Shown here one piece after another: positions 34,325 through 42,784 of a stretch of 64,000 bases of DNA. The first letter of the stretch is position 1. Each line of letters starts with the position of its first letter. Source of the stretch: RDXT01 sp033765305 (lineage in GTDB: Bacteria; Bacteroidota; Bacteroidia; J057); assembly GCA_033765305.1 (NCBI GenBank), contig JANRID010000028.1, positions 1 through 64,000 on the forward strand, read 5' to 3'. Both the position numbers and the translations under genes were made by a program. Under the pieces are notes generated by a model. That model was not told the DNA's origin and ran no database searches. It saw only the letters and a program-made list of their open reading frames with translations.

Positions 34325-37300
34325 ATGAAACTCCCCTTGCCTATGCTGGCGCTGCTGGCGGCTGCCCTGCTGGGCTCCTGCCGTCCGCAGACCTACACCC
34401 GGCTGAATCAGCCCCGGAAGATCGAGGTGCTGCTGCTCGGCCACCGCAGCGAGCACCATAACTCGGAGGCCTATCTCCCGCTGCTGGCCCAGGCCCTTAC
34501 CCGCCACAGCATCAATTTCACCTACACCGATTCCCCCGACGACCTGAATCCGGAGGTGCTGGCCCGCTACGATGCGCTGATGCTCTACGCCAACCACGAC
34601 AGCATCACCCCGCCGCAGGAGCGCGCCCTGCTGGACTTCGTGGAAAGCGGCAGGGGCTTCCTGGCGATCCACTGCGCTTCGCACTGCTTCCGCAACTCGG
34701 AAGCTTTTCTCCGCCTGGTGGGCGGGCGCTTCGATCACCACGGCACCGGCACCTTCACGGCGGAGCTGACCGGCATCGCACACCCGGCTACCGAAGGGCT
34801 GAGCCCCTTCGAGACCTGGGACGAGACCTATGTGCACAGCGGGCTCAGCAGCGACCGCACCGTTCTGATGGAGCGGGCAGACAGCGCGGGGCGCGAGCCC
34901 TGGACCTGGGTGCGGCAGCAAGGCAAAGGCCGCGTATTTTACACCGCTTACGGGCACGACCAGCGCACCTGGGGCCACCCCGGCTTTCATGCGCTGATCC
35001 GCCAGGCTATCCTCTGGGCCGCCGGCGACGAGGTCCGCGCCCTCTGGGCGCAGCTGCCGCCGATGCCGCAGCTCCAGTACGAAGACGCAGTCATCCCCAA
35101 CTACGAACAGCGCGATCCGCCGCCCCGCTACCAGCTTCCGCTTTCGCCGGAGGCCTCCATGCAGCTCATCCAGGTGCCGGAAGGCTTCGAAGTCAGCCTG
35201 TTTGCTGCGGAGCCCGACATCATCAACCCCATCTCGATGGCCTGGGACCACCGCGGGCGGCTCTGGGTCATCGAGACAGTGGATTACCCCAACACCGTGC
35301 GGGAAGCGGACAGCAGCGGCGATGACCGGATCAAAATCCTCGAAGACACCGACGGCGACGGCAAGGCAGACAAGATCACTGTATTTGCCGACCAGCTCAA
35401 CATCCCCACCAGCCTCGCCTTCGCCAACGGCGGCGTAATTGTGGCCCAGGCGCCGCATTTCCTCTTTCTCCGCGATACCGACGGCGATGACCGGGCCGAC
35501 GAGCGCCGGGTGCTGATCACTGGCTGGGGTAAATCCGATACCCACGCAGGACCGTCCAGCCTGACCTACGGGCATGACAACTCCATCTACGGCGCCATTG
35601 GATATGCCGGATACGAAGGAACCATCGCCGGCCAGCGGCATACGTTTGGACAGGGATTTTACCGGTTCAAGCCGGATGCATCCGCCTTCGAGTTCCTGAC
35701 CCGCACCAGCAACAATACCTGGGGCCTGGGGCTGACGGAGGACTTCCAGGTATTCGGCTCTACCGCCAACAACACCCACAGCGTGCACATGCCCATCCCG
35801 AAACGCTATTTCGAAGGCGTCAAGGGGCTGCCAGGCAACGGAAGCCGGAAAATCGACGGGCACTATGCCTTTCATCCCCTCACCCCCAATGTGCGGCAGG
35901 TGGATGTGTTCAACGGCTACACCGCTGCCGCCGGGCATCATTTTTATACCGCCAGGAGTTTTCCGCGCAGCTACTGGAACCGGATTGCCTTCGTGTGCGA
36001 GCCTACGGGCCGCCTGGTCCACCAGGCCATCATCGAACCCGAGGGCAGCAGCTTCGCAGAGCGGGACGGCTGGAACCTGATGGCCAGCAGCGACGAGTGG
36101 TTTGCGCCGGTAGAGGCCAAAACAGGCCCCGACGGCGCCGTGTGGGTGCTGGACTGGTACGATTTCATCATTCAGCACAATCCCACCCCGCCCGGCTTCG
36201 AGAATGGCAAGGGCAATGCGCACATCAATCCCCTGCGCGACCGCGAGCGCGGGCGGATCTACCGCGTGCGCTACCGCCACGCCAAGCCGGTCCCATCGCC
36301 CCGGCTGAGCCCGGACGATACCGAGGGGCTCATTGCGGCGCTGGGGCATGAAAATATGTTCTGGCGGCTCACCGCCCAGCGCCTGCTGGTGGAGCGGGGC
36401 CAGACCGATGTGGTGCCGGCGCTGCTCGATGCAGTCCGGAACCCGGAAACGGATGCCCTGGGCCTGCAGCCCGCAGCCTTCCACGCCCTTTGGACCCTGC
36501 ACGGGCTTGGCGTGCTGGACGGGCATCATGCAGCGGCCGCCGAGGCCGTCCGGCAGGCCCTGGGCAGCTCTTCGGCGGCGATGCGCAGAGCGGCAGTCCA
36601 GACAGCACCGCGGACGCCGGCCCTGGCGCAAACGCTGATGCGCAGCCGGCTGCTCAAAGACCCCGATCCGGCGGTGCGGCTGGCCGCGATGCTGGCCATG
36701 AGCGAGCTGGAGAGCCAGCCCGATGCCGGAGCCTACCTGTATGCCCTGAGCAAAGACCCCTCGAATGTGCATGACCTCTGGCTTTCGCAGGCCCTGTACT
36801 GCGCAGCCAGCAGGCACCGGTCCGGGTTTCTCGACGCCTACCTCGCCGACGGCGAAGTGCCGCATGCGGAGCCAGGCGCCGCGGCGCAGGCGGTATTCGA
36901 TTTCAAGGAAAATGAGGCCTGGGATCAATGGAGCACCATGAAGCTGCCGTCCCGCTGGGAAGATGCAGGCCTGGATGAACTCGACGGGGCAGTCTGGTTC
37001 AAACGGGTCATCGACGTGCCGGCGGCCCTCGCCGGGCAGCGGGCCACGCTCCACGCCGGCAAGGTGGACGATACCGACAGCACCTACGTGAACGGGCGCA
37101 TGGTGGGGCAGGTGTACCGGAAATGGGACGAACTCCGGGTCTATCCCGTCCCGGCCCAGGTGCTGAAAGCCGGGCGCAATGTGATTGCCGTCAAAGTTGT
37201 GGATTACAGCGGCGGCGGCGGGATCTGGGGCAATCCGGAGGAGCTGTATCTGCAGATCGGCAGTACCCGGATCGAGCTGGCCGGGGACTGGTACTACCGG

Positions 37301-37819
37301 GTCGAGCAGGCGTTCGCTACGGGAGCCCGGAATCTGTTCGATGCGGAGCACAGCATTGCAGCCCTGCTGCATCAGGAATACGGGCAGCCTGGGCAGCCCG
37401 GTGCAGGTCCGGACGCAGCGCCGGTGCTTACCCTCAAGCTGCGGGTGCAGGTCAACCAGATGAAATACGACCTCAGCCGCCTCCGCGTGCCGGCAGGGCA
37501 GCGGGTAGCCATCGTATTTGAAAATCCGGATTTCATGCAGCACAACCTGCTGATCCTGAAGCGGGGCTCGCTCGAAACGGTCGGTGCTGCCGCCGACCTG
37601 CTGGCCCAGGCGTCGGACGGCGCTGCGCGGAACTACGTCCCGGACCTGCCGGAAGTTCTGGCTGCCACCCCCCTGGTGGACCCCAACACCTCGTTCACCC
37701 TCATCTTCACCGCGCCGGAGGAACCGGGCGAATATCCATTCGTCTGCACCTTCCCGGGCCACTGGCGCATGATGAACGGCACGCTCAACGTAGTCCCCGC
37801 CTCAACTCCGCTCCCATGA
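34325..37819 (+). CDS. ThuA-PQQ-like dehydrogenase-azurin multidomain lipoprotein
   Basis: A 1164-residue lipoprotein (lipobox LLGSC). In order: a ThuA-like glutamine-amidotransferase-fold domain (about residues 22-240, beginning KIEVLLLGHRSEHHNSEAYL); a six-bladed sorbosone/glucose dehydrogenase-like propeller of the 'PVC membrane-bound dehydrogenase' type (about 275-650, MQLIQVPEGFEVSLFAAEPDI); a HEAT-like helical stretch (about 660-840); a jelly-roll galactose-binding-like domain (about 855-990); and a C-terminal azurin-like cupredoxin. The copper ligands H1073, C1141, H1146 and M1150 are all in place. No CxxCH heme motif is visible. It probably oxidises a sugar in the periplasm and passes electrons to copper. 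Its stop overlaps the next start (ATGA). Confidence 0.88.
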   Translation: MKLPLPMLALLAAALLGSCRPQTYTRLNQPRKIEVLLLGHRSEHHNSEAYLPLLAQALTRHSINFTYTDSPDDLNPEVLARYDALMLYANHDSITPPQERALLDFVESGRGFLAIHCASHCFRNSEAFLRLVGGRFDHHGTGTFTAELTGIAHPATEGLSPFETWDETYVHSGLSSDRTVLMERADSAGREPWTWVRQQGKGRVFYTAYGHDQRTWGHPGFHALIRQAILWAAGDEVRALWAQLPPMPQLQYEDAVIPNYEQRDPPPRYQLPLSPEASMQLIQVPEGFEVSLFAAEPDIINPISMAWDHRGRLWVIETVDYPNTVREADSSGDDRIKILEDTDGDGKADKITVFADQLNIPTSLAFANGGVIVAQAPHFLFLRDTDGDDRADERRVLITGWGKSDTHAGPSSLTYGHDNSIYGAIGYAGYEGTIAGQRHTFGQGFYRFKPDASAFEFLTRTSNNTWGLGLTEDFQVFGSTANNTHSVHMPIPKRYFEGVKGLPGNGSRKIDGHYAFHPLTPNVRQVDVFNGYTAAAGHHFYTARSFPRSYWNRIAFVCEPTGRLVHQAIIEPEGSSFAERDGWNLMASSDEWFAPVEAKTGPDGAVWVLDWYDFIIQHNPTPPGFENGKGNAHINPLRDRERGRIYRVRYRHAKPVPSPRLSPDDTEGLIAALGHENMFWRLTAQRLLVERGQTDVVPALLDAVRNPETDALGLQPAAFHALWTLHGLGVLDGHHAAAAEAVRQALGSSSAAMRRAAVQTAPRTPALAQTLMRSRLLKDPDPAVRLAAMLAMSELESQPDAGAYLYALSKDPSNVHDLWLSQALYCAASRHRSGFLDAYLADGEVPHAEPGAAAQAVFDFKENEAWDQWSTMKLPSRWEDAGLDELDGAVWFKRVIDVPAALAGQRATLHAGKVDDTDSTYVNGRMVGQVYRKWDELRVYPVPAQVLKAGRNVIAVKVVDYSGGGGIWGNPEELYLQIGSTRIELAGDWYYRVEQAFATGARNLFDAEHSIAALLHQEYGQPGQPGAGPDAAPVLTLKLRVQVNQMKYDLSRLRVPAGQRVAIVFENPDFMQHNLLILKRGSLETVGAAADLLAQASDGAARNYVPDLPEVLAATPLVDPNTSFTLIFTAPEEPGEYPFVCTFPGHWRMMNGTLNVVPASTPLP

Positions 37820-38670
37820 ACCTGCGATTCGGCGTCAGCACCTGGCTTTGGGTATCTCCCTTTACCACCGATACCATCCGCTTATTCCCCCGCATCCGTA
37901 AAATGGGGTTTGACGCAGTTGAAATTCCGGCGGAATATCCGGAGCTGATCGACGGAAAGCGCGTCCGGGCCGCCCTGGAGGCGGAAGGGCTGGAGGCGGT
38001 GGTGTGTGCGGCCATGGGCCCCGCACGCGACCTTACCCATTCCGATCCGCAGGTGCACGCGCAGACCCTGGGCTACCTGCGGGCCTGCATGGACCTCTGC
38101 AACGAGGTCGGCGCCGGGTTCGTAGCCGGGCCGCTCTACTCGGCGGTGGGCAAGGCACGCCAGCTGCCGCCGTCCCAGCGGCAGGCAGAGTGGGATCTCG
38201 CTGTCCGCAACCTGCGCCTCGCCTGCGAGCAGGCAGCCGCACGCGGCCTGCAGCTCGCCATCGAGCCGCTCAACCGTTTCGAGTCCGATCTGGTCAACAC
38301 CGCAGCCGATGCCCTGCGCCTGGTGCAGGATATCGGGCATCCTGCCGCCAGGCTCCTGCTGGACAGCTTCCACATGAGTCTGGAAGAGCAAGATCCCGGC
38401 GCAGCCCTGCGGCTGGCCGCGCCCAGCCTGATTCATCTCCAGGTCTCCGAAAATCACCGGGGCATTCCCGGCACCGGCCAGACGCCCTGGGACCGCTACC
38501 GGCAGGCCTTGCAGGACATCCGGTACGAGGGCATGGTCTCCATCGAGAGTTTCACCCCTGAAGTCCAGGAGCTCGCCGGCGCGGTCTGCATCTGGAAATC
38601 TTTCGCCCCCAGCCAGGACGAGTTTGCCCGGCAGGGCCTTGCATTTCTCCGGCATACCTTCCAATCCTGA
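37816..38670 (+). CDS. Sugar phosphate isomerase/epimerase (AP endonuclease 2 fold)
   Basis: A 284-residue TIM-barrel enzyme of the D-tagatose 3-epimerase-like group. Metal ligands and active-site residues are visible: Glu in AIEPLNRFE, Asp in LLLDSFHM, His in VSENHRGIPGTG and Glu in SIESF. It probably epimerises or isomerises a keto-sugar in the cytoplasm. The gene starts inside the stop of the ThuA gene (ATGA overlap), so the two are translationally coupled, and it is followed by a MocA-type oxidoreductase after 6 bases. Confidence 0.9.
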   Translation: MNLRFGVSTWLWVSPFTTDTIRLFPRIRKMGFDAVEIPAEYPELIDGKRVRAALEAEGLEAVVCAAMGPARDLTHSDPQVHAQTLGYLRACMDLCNEVGAGFVAGPLYSAVGKARQLPPSQRQAEWDLAVRNLRLACEQAAARGLQLAIEPLNRFESDLVNTAADALRLVQDIGHPAARLLLDSFHMSLEEQDPGAALRLAAPSLIHLQVSENHRGIPGTGQTPWDRYRQALQDIRYEGMVSIESFTPEVQELAGAVCIWKSFAPSQDEFARQGLAFLRHTFQS

Positions 38671-38676
38671 ATCCCT

Positions 38677-39783
38677 ATGCCTGCCTCACCCCTCAATGTC
38701 GCCATCATCGGCCTCGGCTTCGGCGCCGAATTCATCCCCATCTACCAGCAGCATCCCCAGGCCCGGCTCGCCGCGATCTGCCAGCGCAACCGCAGCAAGC
38801 TCGACGCTGTCGGCGATGCTTTCGGGGTGGAAAAACGCTACACGTCCTACGCCGAGCTGCTCCGGGACCCGGAAATCGACGCTGTACACATCAACACGCC
38901 CATTCCGGACCATGCGGCGCAGTCGATCGCAGCCCTGAAGGCCGGCAAGCACGTGGCCTGCACGGTGCCGATGGCCACCACAGTGGAGGAATGCATGGAA
39001 ATCGTGCGGCTGGTGCGCGAAACCGGCCTGACCTACATGATGATGGAAACTGTCATCTACAGCCGGGAATTCCTCTTTGTCAAGGAGTTATACGAAAAGG
39101 GCGAACTCGGCAGGCTGCAGTTCCTGCGGGCTTCGCATCAGCAGGAAATGGCGGGATGGCCAGGCTACTGGGAAGGCCTGCCGCCGATGTATTACGCCAC
39201 GCACTGCGTAGGGCCGGTGCTGGCCTTGCCCGGCAAGGAAGCTGAATACGTATCCTGTTTCGGATCGGGCCGGATCGACGAGGCCCTGATCCCCCGCTAC
39301 GGCTCGCCCTTTGCGGTCGAGACCTGCCACCTCAAGCTCCGGGACTCCGACCTGTCGGCAGAAATTACCCGCTCGCTCTTCAACACGGCGCGGCAGTACC
39401 GGGAAAGCTTCGACGTGTACGGCTCCAAGCGTTCCTTCGAGTGGACGCTCATCGAGCATGAGCCCTGCATCATCCATACCGGCGAACAGCCTGAGCGGGT
39501 GACGGTCCCGGATTATGCGCACTTGCTCCCGCCTGAAATCCAGCACTTTACCACGGGAGGCGTTTACGACGCCGATTCCAACCAGCACCTGTCCTTCATT
39601 CAGGGCGCAGGGCATGGCGGCTCGCACCCGCACCTGGTGCATGCCTTTGTGACGGCGCTTGCCGAGGGGCGCGATCCCTATCCCAATGCCCGCCAATCGG
39701 CCAATATCACCTGCGTGGGCATTCTGGCGCACGCCTCGGCGATGGCAGGCGGCAAGCTTATGCCGCTGCCCGATTTCCAATGA
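38677..39783 (+). CDS. Gfo/Idh/MocA family NAD(P)-dependent oxidoreductase
   Basis: A 368-residue oxidoreductase. The N-terminal Rossmann fold begins NVAIIGLGFGAEFIP (GxGxxx pattern) and continues to INTPIPDHAAQS. The motif for the substrate-side Lys, commonly EKP, reads TVPMATTVEE here, so the usual catalytic Lys is replaced; Met or Thr occupies that place. The C-terminal beta-sheet domain includes YATHCVGPVLALPG with a probable catalytic His. Relatives oxidise sugars or their derivatives with NAD(P). The gene closes a three-gene operon, ended by a terminator. Confidence 0.9.
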   Translation: MPASPLNVAIIGLGFGAEFIPIYQQHPQARLAAICQRNRSKLDAVGDAFGVEKRYTSYAELLRDPEIDAVHINTPIPDHAAQSIAALKAGKHVACTVPMATTVEECMEIVRLVRETGLTYMMMETVIYSREFLFVKELYEKGELGRLQFLRASHQQEMAGWPGYWEGLPPMYYATHCVGPVLALPGKEAEYVSCFGSGRIDEALIPRYGSPFAVETCHLKLRDSDLSAEITRSLFNTARQYRESFDVYGSKRSFEWTLIEHEPCIIHTGEQPERVTVPDYAHLLPPEIQHFTTGGVYDADSNQHLSFIQGAGHGGSHPHLVHAFVTALAEGRDPYPNARQSANITCVGILAHASAMAGGKLMPLPDFQ

Positions 39784-39806
39784 ATACAGTTGGGGAGTGT
39801 GTACCG

Positions 39807-39838
39807 TCCCCGCGGCGTGCCATGCGCTGCGGGGATTT
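39807..39838 (+). terminator. Terminator after the ThuA/isomerase/MocA operon
   Basis: An 11-bp stem with one G-T pair (39807-39817 with 39825-39835), loop of 7 bases, then TTT; 24 bases beyond the stop codon of the oxidoreductase. Confidence 0.7.
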
Positions 39839-39859
39839 CCCGTACTGGCCGGGCAGTTC

Positions 39860-40408
39860 CTAGCGCCGGGCAGCCGCGCCGATGCCCGCTACCACCGAAC
39901 GGACCTGTTCCACATAGCGCTCCAGCCAGGCATAGGTCAGGGTTTCGGCGGTAAGCTGGGCGTAAAAATTTTCCATCATCAGCCCCAGCATGTCCTGCGC
40001 CAGATGCTTCCGGTCGCGGAGTCCGATGCCTTCCGCCCAGATGTCCAGCATCGCCGTGCCGGCCAGCTCGTTGGTCCGCTCAAAGCAGCGGCGGAAGGCA
40101 GGCACCTCCCGGTGGATGCGCAGCTGACGGCTGAAAAGCAGGTCTTCCCGGCAGTCGAGCAGCAGGAGCAGCAGGTCGGGCACGAGACGCGGGCATGCGC
40201 CTTCCGCCTCAGCCATCTCCAGCGAACGGGCCGTATGCCGCTCCAGCAGGGCCTCCGTGAATACGTCCAGATCGGCAAAGTGGTGGTAAAACGACGACTT
40301 GCTCTTCCCTACCTTCCGGGCCAGCGCCTCCACCTTCAGCCCCGCAGGGCCTTCCGCAGCAAATGCTTCGTACCCGGCATCCAGCCAGGGAGTTCTCAGA
40401 TCTTCCAT
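39860..40408 (-). CDS. TetR family transcriptional regulator
   Basis: A 182-residue TetR-like repressor. The N-terminal DNA-binding domain covers about residues 4-50, with the recognition helix KVGKSKSSFYHHF (about 32-44). The C-terminal helical domain (to 182) is not assignable to a ligand family. No neighbouring target is obvious: the gene downstream of its own promoter region is ricT, transcribed away. It may regulate itself or distant genes. Confidence 0.9.
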   Translation of the reverse strand: MEDLRTPWLDAGYEAFAAEGPAGLKVEALARKVGKSKSSFYHHFADLDVFTEALLERHTARSLEMAEAEGACPRLVPDLLLLLLDCREDLLFSRQLRIHREVPAFRRCFERTNELAGTAMLDIWAEGIGLRDRKHLAQDMLGLMMENFYAQLTAETLTYAWLERYVEQVRSVVAGIGAAARR

Positions 40409-40754
40409 GCACGGCAGCTATGTACGGCTTGCCTGCAGTCCAAGGCGCAGCAGGCGGGCTCAAGATACATCCATTGGGCCCCAATTCCTACGCAGGATCC
40501 TAAATCCTCGATGGCCCGCACCCGCAGAGGGTTGGGATTGATGCAGAAATGCTTATATTCGCCTGCTGAGACCTCAGACAAGTCTCGGACCGGCTTGCCG
40601 GCAATTGGAATGAAGATCTCCGGCAGGTGCCGGCATATATACACATCCTCGGTTTATCCAAAGGATGTCCCTGATAATCAGGCGGATCCCATATCCGCGC
40701 ATCTTCATTGGCAGTTGCCTGCCCGGTCTGGACCCTTAACCAGGCACACACGCT
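40409..40754. other. Intergenic region between TetR and RicT genes
   Basis: No gene is supported. On the forward strand TTG (40532-40534) and TATATTCG (40554-40561) with a 19-base spacer make a good promoter for the ricT operon, which would leave a 5' leader of about 190 bases. The leader contains short inverted repeats (for example CCGGC..GCCGG around 40600-40640) but no riboswitch that I recognise. Confidence 0.5.
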
Positions 40755-42293
40755 ATGGGATGCGGAGCATGCGGCAGCGGAACATGCAGTACCGGCGGAT
40801 GCGGCAGCAAAGGCGGCTGCGCGACCGGCGGATGCAATAAACTGAATACATACGACTGGCTCGGCAATATGCTCGGGCCGGATCAGAGCGAAGTAGACAA
40901 TATCTACGAGGTGCGCTTCAAGGGCACGCGCAAGGCTTTTTACCGGAATGTAAACGGCCTGCGCCTCTATATCGGCGATCATGTGGTGGTGGAAAGCGAC
41001 CGCGGCTACGACCTCGGCACCCTGTCCCTCGGCGGGGTCATGGCCGAACTCCAGATGAAAAAGAAGGGGTTCAAGAAAGACAGCCGCGAGCTGCCCCGCA
41101 TCTACCGGAAAGCCAATGAGGCTGATATTCAGCTCTATCAGGAAGCGCGTGCCCGTGAGCAGGAGACGCTGGTGCGCACCCGCGAGATTATTTCGGAACA
41201 GAAGCTGGACATGAAGCTCAGCGATGTGGAGTTTCAGGCCGACAACACCAAGGCTGTATTCTACTACATCGCCGATCACCGGGTGGACTTCCGCGAACTG
41301 ATCAAAGTCCTCGCCCGCGAGTTCAAGATCCGGGTGGAAATGAAGCAGATCGGCCTGCGCTTCGAGGCGGGGCTGCTCGGCGGCATCGGCTCCTGCGGAC
41401 GTGAACTGTGCTGCTCCACCTGGCTCACGGAGTTCCGCTCCGTCAATACCTCCGCAGCGCGCTATCAGAATCTCTCCCTCAACCCGATGAAAATATCGGG
41501 CCTCTGCGGACGCCTGAAGTGCTGCCTCAATTACGAGCTGGAAGCCTACCTGGATGCAATGGGGGATTTCCCTGACATCCACCATATCGAAACCTCCAAA
41601 GGGCGCGCCCTGCTCCAGAAGACCGATATCTTCAAGCGCCTGATGTGGTTCAGCTACCCCAACGACAACGCCTGGTACCCGCTGGATGTGGATCTGGTAA
41701 ACCAGATCGTGGAGCAGAACAAGCAGGGCGAAAGACCTGATATTCAAGTAAAAGGCACCGTCATGGCCGGGGTGGACGGCGCCGGTCCGGACGAGGGTGC
41801 GGACCTCGACTTCGTCGATGTGGTAGGCACCGGATTTCCGGAGGAGAAAGACAGCCGCCCGCGCAAAAAGAAAAAGCGCCCCGCCCGGAAAAAAGGCGGC
41901 GAGCCGCAGGCCGGTGCAGGCCGCAACCCGCAGGGCCAGCCGCAGGCCGGCAGCGGACAGCAGCGCCCTGCGCAGCAGCCCCGCAATCAGCAACGCCCCG
42001 CCGGCGAGCCCCGCAATCAGCAGCGCCCTGCCGGTGAACCCCGCAATCAGCAGCCCCGCAACCCCGATGCACAGCCGCCCCGCAGCCAGCAGCGGCCCGC
42101 CGGCGAGCCCAGGCCCCAGCAGCCCCGCAGCCCGGAAGGGCGCAACCGCCCGCCTCAGGGCCCCAGACCGGATGGGCAGCAGCCGCAAGGCAACCGCAAC
42201 CGCTCCGGCAATAAAAAACGGCGCGGCGGCAACCGCCCTGGAAACCCGGGCCAGCCCCAGAACCGGAAACCCGATTCTCCGCCTGAAGGATGA
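40755..42293 (+). CDS. ricT: PSP1 domain protein, RicT/YaaT family
   Basis: A 512-residue protein. The PSP1 domain (about residues 50-275) has the hallmarks LLGGIGSCGRELCCSTWL and MKISGLCGRLKCCLNYE, with the conserved Cys pairs. In Bacillus the RicT/RicA/RicF complex carries iron-sulphur clusters and affects RNA processing; in Bacteroidota the role is unproven. Two features are added: a Cys/Gly-rich N-terminus with six Cys in the first 27 residues, and a disordered basic C-terminal tail of about 135 residues rich in Pro, Arg, Gln and Asn containing tandem repeats. The gene overlaps gldH by 4 bases, a common order in this phylum. Confidence 0.92.
   Translation: MGCGACGSGTCSTGGCGSKGGCATGGCNKLNTYDWLGNMLGPDQSEVDNIYEVRFKGTRKAFYRNVNGLRLYIGDHVVVESDRGYDLGTLSLGGVMAELQMKKKGFKKDSRELPRIYRKANEADIQLYQEARAREQETLVRTREIISEQKLDMKLSDVEFQADNTKAVFYYIADHRVDFRELIKVLAREFKIRVEMKQIGLRFEAGLLGGIGSCGRELCCSTWLTEFRSVNTSAARYQNLSLNPMKISGLCGRLKCCLNYELEAYLDAMGDFPDIHHIETSKGRALLQKTDIFKRLMWFSYPNDNAWYPLDVDLVNQIVEQNKQGERPDIQVKGTVMAGVDGAGPDEGADLDFVDVVGTGFPEEKDSRPRKKKKRPARKKGGEPQAGAGRNPQGQPQAGSGQQRPAQQPRNQQRPAGEPRNQQRPAGEPRNQQPRNPDAQPPRSQQRPAGEPRPQQPRSPEGRNRPPQGPRPDGQQPQGNRNRSGNKKRRGGNRPGNPGQPQNRKPDSPPEG
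41979..42059 (+). repeat. 30-bp tandem repeat inside the ricT tail
   Basis: Two 30-base units (41979-42008 and 42009-42038) and a partial third share the sequence starting CCCCGCAATCAGCA. They encode the ten-residue unit PRNQQRPAGE, which reappears in degenerate form further along the tail. Such repeats are prone to copy-number change. Confidence 0.8.
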
Positions 42294-42736
42294 TGCGTAT
42301 CCTGCTTCTCTTGCCCCTCGCCCTGCTGGCCGCCGCCTGCTCCAGCTTCCCGCCCGGCGGGCGGCAGGAATTTCCCGATGCCTGCTGGGCCATGTCCGAC
42401 ACGCTCACGTGGATGCACGATAATTCCGTGCCGGATAGTCTGACCCCGCGCATCCGGATGACCTTCGAGCCCGGATACCGCTACCGCAATGTGCACCTGC
42501 GCCTGCGCTGGACCGCGCCTTCGGGCGCCATCGGCCTGCTCACCCTGCAGGACACCCTCCTCGACGCGGAAGGCAACTGGCTTGCCGGCAACGATGCCCG
42601 CGCCGTGCAGGCCGAGATCGGCCCGGCAGCCGGTATCCGCCTCGCCGAAACAGGCGCCTACCGCTTTCAGTTGTACCATTACATGCGGGATTCTGCCCTG
42701 TGCCAGGTACGCAGCGTAGAAGCCGGGCTGGAATAA
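42290..42736 (+). CDS. gldH: GldH-like gliding motility lipoprotein
   Basis: A 148-residue lipoprotein: the signal peptide ends in LLAAACSSF, with the lipobox Cys. The rest resembles GldH: an acidic start, then alternating strands (TFEPGYRYRNVHLRLRW) and the LLTLQDTLLD segment. GldH is an essential part of the gliding machinery of flavobacteria and is linked to type IX secretion. The assignment rests mainly on the pattern and on the position directly after the PSP1 gene, whose stop overlaps this start. Two consecutive ATGs (42290, 42293) are possible. Confidence 0.65.
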   Translation: MMRILLLLPLALLAAACSSFPPGGRQEFPDACWAMSDTLTWMHDNSVPDSLTPRIRMTFEPGYRYRNVHLRLRWTAPSGAIGLLTLQDTLLDAEGNWLAGNDARAVQAEIGPAAGIRLAETGAYRFQLYHYMRDSALCQVRSVEAGLE

Positions 42737-42784
42737 GCCGGGAAGCCCGCTCTGTTTGGTTTCTTCGCACGCTGATCCGATCCT

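Noticed and set aside
34289..37762. Reverse-strand open frame of 1157 codons opposite the ThuA gene
   Set aside because: It mirrors the codon structure of the forward gene, whose domains and copper ligands are clear. The reverse protein shows no domain or signal. Long antisense frames are expected at high GC.
34325..37819. Cytochrome c domain in the ThuA-type lipoprotein
   Set aside because: Relatives often have one, but no CxxCH motif is present; the C-terminal domain is a copper cupredoxin.
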